NCBI GenBank assembly: GCA_947088675.1
Contig: CAMUHN010000013.1
Span: 1 to 56,726 of the forward strand
DNA length: 56,726 bases
Source of the DNA: an uncultured Roseburia sp.
GTDB taxonomy: Bacteria > Bacillota > Clostridia > Lachnospirales > Lachnospiraceae
Direction of reading: 5' to 3'
The notes under the pieces are model-generated. The model was not told the DNA's origin, ran no database searches, and saw only the letters and a list, made by a program, of their open reading frames with translations. The translations under genes were made by a program, and so were the position numbers. Shown in pieces: positions 7,413 to 14,629 of this stretch; position 1 is the stretch's first letter; the number at the start of each line of letters is the position of its first letter.

Positions 7413-8638
7413 CGCTGCTTTTGCCGGTAAAATTTTTCGATTTTTTGGTTCAGGGCGTCGAAATCCAGATCCGCTACATCGGAAAATTCGCTGGTGCCAA
7501 AACCGATATTTAAAACGGTCTGGTATGTGTGAAAATCATAGATTACCGGCATACCGTGACCGCCAAGCAGGTTGTCCCGGATCGAATCTGTCTTTGCAAG
7601 CAGACATAAATACTGGTAATGTCTGTCGATATACTGCGTATTGTTATTCGGGTGCGCATAAGAAAAATGCTGCGTGGGTGTCAGTGCAATCAGATTTTCC
7701 GGGCAGTCTGCAATCGGTCCAAATTCATTGACCGGAAAGATATGATGCATCTGCGTGGCAGGATCCTGCATATGCCGCGGGTCATACAATTCGGTTTTGC
7801 TTTTGCGGTACCGGTCGTTAAAACGGCGCAGATTTTTCTTGGCGCGGTTGATCCGGTAGGCGCTTACGATATCATCTCCCGCATCCGGGAGTGCAGCGGC
7901 ATGTTCGACTCTTGTGATGTCTTTTGGTTTGTCGGATATGATATCGCGCCAGTTCTTTTGATTGTAGAGAATCATGTCCTGCGTGATGATGCTTTTGGAA
8001 AGATGACCGCGTTCTGTCCCGCGTTTCCGGTACTGATATGCCAGCGGGTTTAATATTTTTGTAAAAATACGGCCGCACTCCAATGTTCCGTTGATCGGCG
8101 TCTGTGCGATCGTAAAAGCGGTGAAAGCGTCTTTTAATTCTTTAAAGCTGTTCTTATCCTGCAGTTGGAAAAATTTTTCAAACGGCTCGTAGATTCCGCT
8201 GTCTTTTAACACTTTTTCAATGTAGAGACATAAAAATTTCAGACAGTTTCTCTCACGGAAACTGATATATTCGAGCAGTTTTTCTTCTCTGAGAAAATAG
8301 AGAATGTGGTTTCCGTTTTTCTGGCCATGGATGATTCCGGCGGCGTCCAGCAGTTTGATCGGCTGGCCGAAATATTTGTCATATTCGTTGGACGCTTTTT
8401 GGGACGGATCTGGCTTGCAGAAAATCTGCCTTACATTTTCGATTGTATAGCTGCTGTACCAGATATCTTTCACGGTAAAAGCAGAGCCTTTTTGATTTCC
8501 AGTGTATTCTGCAATACAGTCGGCCACCAGGCAGATGACATCCATGGTACATTTCTGGTCAATCCATCGCGCATTGTGCGTTTTTCGAATGTCGTAGTCA
8601 TGTCTGTTCAAAAAATCCTGTATCGTCGTATCGTTCAT
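7409..8638 (-). CDS. HNH restriction endonuclease partnered with the fused methyltransferase
   Basis: A 409-residue protein with a C-terminal HNH (beta-beta-alpha metal) motif: H298-H299 in MHHIFPVNEF, N315 in CPENLIALTP, then H324 and H329. The first 280 residues are helical, with no other family seen, and probably hold target recognition. The gene lies just after the methyltransferase stop, and AAAGGAG within the end of that gene gives a good 8-nt spacing to ATG 8638; a GTG at 8644 overlaps the stop. This tight order fits a type II restriction-modification operon in which modification is made first. The recognition site cannot be read from sequence. Other HNH roles are possible but less likely here. 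Confidence 0.82.
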   Translation of the reverse strand: MNDTTIQDFLNRHDYDIRKTHNARWIDQKCTMDVICLVADCIAEYTGNQKGSAFTVKDIWYSSYTIENVRQIFCKPDPSQKASNEYDKYFGQPIKLLDAAGIIHGQKNGNHILYFLREEKLLEYISFRERNCLKFLCLYIEKVLKDSGIYEPFEKFFQLQDKNSFKELKDAFTAFTIAQTPINGTLECGRIFTKILNPLAYQYRKRGTERGHLSKSIITQDMILYNQKNWRDIISDKPKDITRVEHAAALPDAGDDIVSAYRINRAKKNLRRFNDRYRKSKTELYDPRHMQDPATQMHHIFPVNEFGPIADCPENLIALTPTQHFSYAHPNNNTQYIDRHYQYLCLLAKTDSIRDNLLGGHGMPVIYDFHTYQTVLNIGFGTSEFSDVADLDFDALNQKIEKFYRQKQR

Positions 8639-8640
8639 GC

Positions 8641-11154
8641 TCACTGCTCCTTTCGTATCCCATAAAAAAATACGCTTGCCGCGTCTACATTTAGAGAGCG
8701 TGTCTGGTAATTTCTTGCGATCTGGTAAAACTGACGATATTCTTCTGACGAAAAATATGCCATCTGCGTCTCGGTCAGTTCGATTTTTTCTCTTGGAATC
8801 AGAACCGCGACTGACCCGTTTACCAGCATATTGCCGGAATTTCTCATTACTCTTGGTTTGTAGGTCATATTTGGCGTCAGGTAGACGTTCTCATCCCCGA
8901 CATATTTGTAAGCGCTCAATCGTTTTGCGTCTTTTTCTTTGATATAGGTATCGTAACCCGGGATATCAATAATTTCTTTGCCGTCGTCACTGATATTTCT
9001 TGCGCGTATCACGCGAAGACAGTCCGTTCCGTTTTGCTGCGTCGTCTTGGAGTTTGTTACCTGCCTGTCCCGAAATACCGTGAATTTGTCGAAATCCAGC
9101 TGTTTTGCAATCTGATCAAAGAAATCGTTTCGATAGATAAGCCAGTACGGAAATGTGGGATCGGTGATATAGGTTTGTTTTTGCAGCAGATTTTTTTTTC
9201 GCGGGAGCGATTGTACTTTTGTTTTTTTGGGTTGCCCGTTTGTGTCGATAAACAGACAGACAGTCTCCACAAGGACGCCCCGAAAGCCATGTTCCCCAAA
9301 ATCCTGAATGCAGTCTATTTTTTTGGAGGAGAGCAGTTTCCGCGTTTCGATAAATTCCGGCGTATTCAATATGGCTTTTGGTACAATCATCACCACATAG
9401 TCGGAGATTCGAATTGCTTTCTCCAGAAAAAATTCAAAGGTATTCGTCGTGTGCTGGTTGTGATTTTGCTTGAGGTAGAGAGCGGCGTCTTTTGCTTTCA
9501 GTTTGGAAAACGGAGGATTGCCGATCACAAGATCGTATCGTTTCCCAAAATCGTACAGCAGAGAATCCCCGCGGATAAAATGCAGCGTGACATTGGGCGG
9601 TATCTGCTGTTTGTCCAGCAGTAGCTGAAGAATCTTTAAATTGTTCGGGTCAATATCCGCAACGTCAATTGTCACCTTTTTTATCGCTTCATATTTTCGG
9701 AATAAAAAGGGCAAAAAATTTCCGACTCCGACAGACGGCTCCAGTATGTTGATTTCATCCTTATCAAAAACGGGAAGTTCTTTATAAATTTCATTGATAA
9801 TAAATTTGTTTGTATAGTAAGCGGCGTTGTTTTCCCGTCTGGCGTTTGTCAGTTCCGCAATGCGCGCCAATGTGGCATTCCCCAGGTGAAGCGGGTTGTC
9901 TTCGAGAAAAGGGATCAGATTTTCTGTCCGGATGAGATTGTGATCCGCAATTATTTTTTTGAGCGCGGCATTCGAAAAATGCTTCTGCATAAGAAAATCA
10001 CGCATATAACAGGCAATCCGAAAAAAGATCCCGGTAGGTACCGCTTCGCCGATGCTCTGCCTGATATTCATTTCTTCCTTTTTCAGGAGCGCTCTTTTCT
10101 CGTCCTCCGGCAGGGCGTTGAGCTTTTTAAGCGGCAGGGCAGTCCACTGAAATTCGTCAGGAATTGTCATAAAATGCATTAACTCGCGGATGGAAAAAAC
10201 GCGGTCTTCCTGCGGATGAACCGTATTCTGGCTTGCAAGCAGATCGTTTCTGGTATGTACGCACGGCGCTGTCTTCTCCCAGTACTGGCGCGTATATTTG
10301 TCGCCGTTTTTTCGAATATTCGGAATGTGTTTTCCGTTTACTACACGGTGCGGACGTTTGCATTCGTCCTCGTTGTCAAAGGCGCATCCGCCTTCTTTGA
10401 GGTCATGGATCCAGCAGCGCATTTCTTCCGGGTAAGTGCGGAATGCATGGTAAAAATCAGTTGGGCAGATTTCCCCCCAGTTCAGTTTTGGAAGAGAGCC
10501 GATGACTTCCCTTAAGGTATGTTCTTTTTCATAGGAAGGAAATAATTCAATCGGAGCAATATATTCATCCAATGATTTATCGACTCCGATCACAATGGTA
10601 CGTGTACGGGAGGAGTTTGCGCCATAGTTTTTGAAATTAAGGATACGGCTTAAAATGGTATAGGAGCTGCCGAGTTCTTCGCCGATGACCTCGCCGATGT
10701 ATTTTACGGTTCCGTCGGGCGCCGTGCAGCCTGTTTTGGTAAAGGATGCTACATTTTCAAACAAAAAAAATCTGGGGCGGATGGATTGAATCAGACGGAT
10801 GGAATCTACGACCAGACTGTTTCTTACGATTTCGTGTTCGGTTTTTTTATGGTTGGCTACAGACATGCCCTGGCATGGCGGGGTGGCGATTAACACGTCA
10901 ACCCTGTCATTGCCAAGCTTTTTCCATTTTTTGATTTCGTCAAAAATACGGTTTTTGATTTCTTCGTTTGTAATATCGCCGCAGATATATCCGGAATCGA
11001 AGCTGCATTTCCTGTTTAGTTTTTGAATATTTAAACGCCGTTCCAGAAGCTCGTTGGTCGCGATACATGCAAAGCCGGCTTTTTTAAATCCGTAGCAGCC
11101 GACTCCCGCACAGCTGAACAGACTGATGTATGTCAAAGTTTTATCTTTTAACAT
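8641..11154 (-). CDS. Bifunctional DNA methyltransferase: m5C domain fused to N6-adenine (Eco57I-like) domain
   Basis: An 837-residue protein with two complete methyltransferase halves. Residues about 8-390 carry m5C motifs: SAM loop FSCAGVG (13-19), catalytic PPCQG (92-96), ENV (133-135), and a late motif with IRELMHFMTIPDEF. Residues about 400-837 carry a gamma-type adenine enzyme: SAM loop EPSVGVGNF near 472, catalytic NPPF at 546-549, then an Eco57I/TaqI-like C-terminal region likely to bind DNA. Both catalytic motifs look intact. Such a fusion could modify both strands of an asymmetric site, cytosine on one and adenine on the other. ATG 11154 has GGGG about 10 nt upstream; an alternative GTG lies at 11163. 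The HNH nuclease gene follows immediately. Confidence 0.9.
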   Translation of the reverse strand: MLKDKTLTYISLFSCAGVGCYGFKKAGFACIATNELLERRLNIQKLNRKCSFDSGYICGDITNEEIKNRIFDEIKKWKKLGNDRVDVLIATPPCQGMSVANHKKTEHEIVRNSLVVDSIRLIQSIRPRFFLFENVASFTKTGCTAPDGTVKYIGEVIGEELGSSYTILSRILNFKNYGANSSRTRTIVIGVDKSLDEYIAPIELFPSYEKEHTLREVIGSLPKLNWGEICPTDFYHAFRTYPEEMRCWIHDLKEGGCAFDNEDECKRPHRVVNGKHIPNIRKNGDKYTRQYWEKTAPCVHTRNDLLASQNTVHPQEDRVFSIRELMHFMTIPDEFQWTALPLKKLNALPEDEKRALLKKEEMNIRQSIGEAVPTGIFFRIACYMRDFLMQKHFSNAALKKIIADHNLIRTENLIPFLEDNPLHLGNATLARIAELTNARRENNAAYYTNKFIINEIYKELPVFDKDEINILEPSVGVGNFLPFLFRKYEAIKKVTIDVADIDPNNLKILQLLLDKQQIPPNVTLHFIRGDSLLYDFGKRYDLVIGNPPFSKLKAKDAALYLKQNHNQHTTNTFEFFLEKAIRISDYVVMIVPKAILNTPEFIETRKLLSSKKIDCIQDFGEHGFRGVLVETVCLFIDTNGQPKKTKVQSLPRKKNLLQKQTYITDPTFPYWLIYRNDFFDQIAKQLDFDKFTVFRDRQVTNSKTTQQNGTDCLRVIRARNISDDGKEIIDIPGYDTYIKEKDAKRLSAYKYVGDENVYLTPNMTYKPRVMRNSGNMLVNGSVAVLIPREKIELTETQMAYFSSEEYRQFYQIARNYQTRSLNVDAASVFFYGIRKEQ

Positions 11155-11201
11155 TTCATGCACCCCGTTTTATCAGGTTTTCCCCTGTTACTGTACGTAT
11201 T

Positions 11202-11230
11202 ATTATAGGCAGTTCCTCGGATAAATTCAA
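11202..11230 (-). promoter_or_regulatory. Promoter of the restriction-modification operon
   Basis: On the minus strand TTGAAT (11225-11230) and a perfect TATAAT (11202-11207) are separated by 17 bp, about 48 bases before the methyltransferase ATG. It lies between the upstream hypothetical gene and the methyltransferase, so the operon has its own promoter. No separate controller (C-protein) gene is present. Confidence 0.75.
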
Positions 11231-11257
11231 GTTCTTTTTGCCAAACATTTGTTTTGC

Positions 11258-11731
11258 TCAGCAGAGAACAACGATTTTTCGGGGTGTTGTCTGCGGGGGA
11301 ATACTGCGAGTTGTCGTCGAATAATAGGCGAGCAGCGTTCTTCCGGAGAGGCTGCAGTTAAAATTTTGTCCGTTTAACGTCTCTGTATTGGTACTTCGGG
11401 ATACGGTAATCTGCAAAGAATTGTCGCGTGCGGTAAGGTTTCGGTCAAACTCGCCGATCATGACCTGTTCATTGCGCATCAGAACGGTGACAATCTGTGC
11501 CTGGTACTGCGGAGGGAAAATCAGCGGTACAGGAAGCGTGCGGTCATAAAATGCCGCGACGAAAAGTCCGGGACGAAGCCGCCTGTTTTCTATTACGTGT
11601 GTATCCGGCGTTATCATAAAATTGACAATGCCATTATTGGTGTTTACCGCCATCATCTGGCTGCAGCAGTCGCTGCCGTTTGTAATGCTGACTATCGTAC
11701 CTGTGATTGGTTCCAAATCTGTATATGCCAT
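11258..11731 (-). CDS. Conserved-looking hypothetical protein, beta-rich
   Basis: A 157-residue protein starting MAYTDLEPITGTIVSI, with a pair of cysteines (GSDCCSQ) and a predicted all-beta fold. I do not recognise the family. The ATG at 11731 has AAAGGA 8-9 nt upstream; a longer reading to 11803 lacks a site. It has no signal peptide or membrane helix. The 208-base gap upstream (11732-11939) has TTGACT and TATACT elements, but 19 bp apart, so that promoter is weakly supported. Nothing connects it to the restriction genes beyond position. Confidence 0.65.
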   Translation of the reverse strand: MAYTDLEPITGTIVSITNGSDCCSQMMAVNTNNGIVNFMITPDTHVIENRRLRPGLFVAAFYDRTLPVPLIFPPQYQAQIVTVLMRNEQVMIGEFDRNLTARDNSLQITVSRSTNTETLNGQNFNCSLSGRTLLAYYSTTTRSIPPQTTPRKIVVLC

Positions 11732-11939
11732 AATGTTTCCTTTTATGAAAGATATGCTTTCTTTTATATTATGTTTCAGCTGCTTATCCGGTGACGTTTC
11801 CACGCCGCTTCGAAAGATTTTTAACCGGCGTTCTTACCGCGGTATGCCGGGATGGCCCGGAACATAAATTCCGCTGTTCCTTTGCCGTGATATTTACAGT
11901 ATAAACTATGACGTAAGGTCAGAGTCAAACAGGTAAAAT

Positions 11940-13316
11940 TTAATTCAGGTTATCTTCCGCCATCATTAAAATGCTGAGTAAAAAGATTCCGTCTTTTAAT
12001 TCAATGGCGATATCTCCGGCATAGTTTTTTGCTACTCTTCTAATGTTAGACAGACCATACCCATGTCCCCCTGTTTTTTTCTTTGAGGTTACAGGAAGTA
12101 CGCTCTCTGTATCCCATTGTAAGCAGCCGTTGAAACTGTTGCCGATTTCAATCATGTAGGCGTTGTCCTGGCGATAAGAAAGAACAGAGACAAATTTTTC
12201 GTCTCCTGTGGCGTATTCCATTGCGTTATGCAGCGCATTATTTAAGATTACGCTGAGATCAAACGCATCGATATTCGTATTGACAGGATAATGAAAATCC
12301 AGATCAAGTCGTATCTGCCTTTTTTGAGCCTCGCTTTTCATTTCCTGTAAAATAACATCGGTTACGGGGTTGCCGCTGTTGATCTGACCTGTCGCTTCCG
12401 CAAATACTGTAAGCAGTTTCTTACGGTATTCGGTTGCTTCTGTTGTCAGGTTTTCTGCAGAAAGCCGTTCGAGCGTGATCATGTGATTGGCCATGTCGTG
12501 TTTGATGCTGCGGATATTCTGATAGTAAAGTTCGACTCTCCCGATATGATGCCTGATATTTGTAAGCTGCATAGCAAGCAGTTCATTCTGCAGTTTTTCC
12601 TCCTGTCCGGTCCGGATACTTTGACAGAGTAAAATCATGACTAAGATAGTGATCACTGCCGCGGCATAAAAAAGCAGTGACAAAGCGTCATAGAAACCAG
12701 ATAGCTGTCCTGTTTTGCCGATATAAAAGTTACGGTAGCACCCTGTAATTTCATATCCGGCTATCCCCATAAAAGAGGGAATCGTCAGTACCAGAGCCTC
12801 TTTTTTTGACATCTGCGTCTGTTTATACGTGAAATGCCTGATGATGAAATGAATGCTGATCATGGTAAAGATAAATCCGGCCAGCAGATAAAACAGGCAT
12901 ACCCCAATGTACAGGGGGAAAAACATAGCCGGGTGATCCGCCATATAGTCTGTATTTTCTGCAAAGCGGTATATCCGGTCGTACAATATTTCCGCCATTG
13001 CAAAAGTGAATCCGCGCAGCGCAAAAAAGGTTACTGCAAGGAATGCTTTTTGCTCATAATTATTCCGGTCAGTCAGACACAATATCAGAAAAGCGAAAAA
13101 AACGCCGACCCCAAAGGACGTAAAATGATCGAATGGCAGCGGGGACAGATAGAACAGCAGCATCGTAAGAGCATATGCTGTTCCGGCGGCAAATTTTCCT
13201 TTGCTGTTTTTCATAAACGGATTTAAGAGCCGATTGAAACAATATCCGGCAAGAAAGATTTCTGCAACCGGGACTGTAAAGTAGATTATGTTCCAGTATA
13301 TTTCATGATTTGGCAT
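11940..13316 (-). CDS. Orphan GHKL membrane sensor histidine kinase
   Basis: A 458-residue AgrC-like kinase. The first 230 residues hold six or seven membrane helices. A DHp-type segment has phospho-acceptor His in RSIKHDMANHMI, followed by a GHKL ATPase with N box SVILNNALHNAMEYA and G box GHGYGLSNIRRVAKNYAG. No response regulator adjoins it; the nearest LytTR regulator is about 10 kb away and has its own kinase. It may act on a distant regulator. It is divergent from the two unknown genes at 13580-14513, sharing a 263-base intergenic region. Confidence 0.88.
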   Translation of the reverse strand: MPNHEIYWNIIYFTVPVAEIFLAGYCFNRLLNPFMKNSKGKFAAGTAYALTMLLFYLSPLPFDHFTSFGVGVFFAFLILCLTDRNNYEQKAFLAVTFFALRGFTFAMAEILYDRIYRFAENTDYMADHPAMFFPLYIGVCLFYLLAGFIFTMISIHFIIRHFTYKQTQMSKKEALVLTIPSFMGIAGYEITGCYRNFYIGKTGQLSGFYDALSLLFYAAAVITILVMILLCQSIRTGQEEKLQNELLAMQLTNIRHHIGRVELYYQNIRSIKHDMANHMITLERLSAENLTTEATEYRKKLLTVFAEATGQINSGNPVTDVILQEMKSEAQKRQIRLDLDFHYPVNTNIDAFDLSVILNNALHNAMEYATGDEKFVSVLSYRQDNAYMIEIGNSFNGCLQWDTESVLPVTSKKKTGGHGYGLSNIRRVAKNYAGDIAIELKDGIFLLSILMMAEDNLN

Positions 13317-13579
13317 TTTTTTCCTGTTCCAGGTTGATTTGATCAGTAGCGATTCCTTATAGTATTATACTGTTTGGGTCAGAAAGTATTTGATCCTGAT
13401 GTCATATTATATCAGAAAATTTTGGGTTTTACGATAGGAAACGTTGTGAATCGAATTATTTTTGCTGTAAATTTGTAGCAAATAGTCATTCGCTTTCTCT
13501 TAGAAATCACAGAGAAAAACCGATAATTAATTCAGAACAGAAATTCAGAGAAAGAAATCAAGCGAGACAGGAGGGAAAT
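13317..13579. other. Divergent intergenic region between the orphan kinase and the 13580 gene
   Basis: This AT-rich stretch has TATAAT-like hexamers on the minus strand (ending near 13420 and near 13365) that could start the kinase transcript, but neither has a convincing -35. A strong ribosome site (AGGAGGG) precedes the plus-strand gene. No palindrome or small gene stands out. Confidence 0.4.
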
Positions 13580-13864
13580 ATGGTAATTGGTGATATGAAA
13601 GAATTTCGCCTTTCGCAGATGAGCAAGGTAGAGCGGTGTAAAAAAGAGGCCGAGCGCATTAAAAAAGGAATTTTTCAGACAAAAGTAATGATAGACAATG
13701 CATGCACCGAAACATTGTCGGGCGAATGTGATAAAAACCAGAATCCGGATAAGAATGTGCAGTCAGAAAGCGGGGCGGAAGAAAAAAAGAAAGAGACGAG
13801 AAAGCCGGATATCAGGCAGGAGATGGAAAAAATGATTGCTGCGGGGGGACGCTATGTACAATAA
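13580..13864 (+). CDS. Small hydrophilic hypothetical protein
   Basis: A 94-residue, highly charged protein, mostly predicted coil, with a basic helical N-terminal half (KVERCKKEAERIKKG) and an acidic, Glu/Lys-rich C-terminal half. No family is recognised and there is no membrane segment. AGGAGGG lies 7 nt before the ATG. Its end overlaps the next gene by 11 bases, so the two are co-translated and probably work together. Confidence 0.65.
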   Translation: MVIGDMKEFRLSQMSKVERCKKEAERIKKGIFQTKVMIDNACTETLSGECDKNQNPDKNVQSESGAEEKKKETRKPDIRQEMEKMIAAGGRYVQ

Positions 13865-14513
13865 GGCGATACAGGTTAATCAGACAACACGAGCTTTCGG
13901 GAATTTTTTTCAGATTTGCGGGAAAGAATACGATGAAAAGACAGCAAAAGATTTTCGAAGCTGGATGGCCGATAAATATGCGGCCAAAGAAACATTACCC
14001 GCTCCGCGAAAGGCAGCGGAAGACATGACAATGGAGGAATACAGGCAGTATATTTCCGGCTGTATTTCTTCCCTGACGACAGACCCGTCCAATGCGCTGG
14101 ATTCGGTTTCTGTCTATATTTCGGACGCCGGGTTTGCGGCGATGAAAAAAGATCCGGAATATGAGAAATGGGTTTTGGATACCATTCAGTCCAGCTTCAA
14201 TTGCAGCGATCCGTGGAGCGGCGTCTGCGGCGGAAAGTATATGATTTTTCGATTTGGGGCGTCCAGAGAGGAAGCGCATGCAGACATCTGGCGGGCAGGG
14301 TTTGGCGCCGGAAAGGGTGAGCGTAATGTTTCTGGAAAATCGGAGGACGGTTTCTGGGAATTGCGGGCGAAACGCAGAAAATATTATCAGGAGCAATATG
14401 AAATGTTAGAGGAAAAGCGTGCGATCGCAGAGAAAATTGCACTGCAGCACAATGAGATTCCTGCTGTAATGCAGGCGTTTTTTCAGCTCACCTGGAATTT
14501 GCCGAAAGAATAG
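13854..14513 (+). CDS. Hypothetical cytoplasmic protein, second gene of the pair
   Basis: A 219-residue soluble protein starting MYNKAIQVNQTTRAFGNFF. It has a helical N-terminal third, a Trp/Gly-rich centre (DPWSGVCGGKYMIFRFG) and a charged helical C terminus. I have the impression that similar proteins occur in several copies in Lachnospiraceae genomes, but I cannot check this and assign no function. ATG 13854 is preceded by a run of G residues that serves as ribosome site inside the upstream gene. Confidence 0.7.
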   Translation: MYNKAIQVNQTTRAFGNFFQICGKEYDEKTAKDFRSWMADKYAAKETLPAPRKAAEDMTMEEYRQYISGCISSLTTDPSNALDSVSVYISDAGFAAMKKDPEYEKWVLDTIQSSFNCSDPWSGVCGGKYMIFRFGASREEAHADIWRAGFGAGKGERNVSGKSEDGFWELRAKRRKYYQEQYEMLEEKRAIAEKIALQHNEIPAVMQAFFQLTWNLPKE

Positions 14514-14514
14514 A

Positions 14515-14552
14515 AAAAAGCTGCCGAAACTTTAAGTTTCGGCAGCTTTTTA
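14515..14552. terminator. Bidirectional terminator
   Basis: A perfect stem, AAAAAGCTGCCGAAAC (14515-14530) with GTTTCGGCAGCTTTTT (about 14536-14551), has A residues on one side and T residues on the other. It can stop transcription from the plus-strand pair and from the minus-strand esterase gene. Confidence 0.93.
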
Positions 14553-14629
14553 TGCGCAGGGATGCGTATAGAAGTCAGCTGCTGACACAGCACGCACCCC
14601 GCTCGATTTCATTCCTGCAGCCCGAATTA

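Noticed and set aside
9034-9624. Plus-strand frame of about 196 residues inside the methyltransferase gene
   Set aside because: No recognised family or start signal; the opposite strand carries clear methyltransferase motifs across it.
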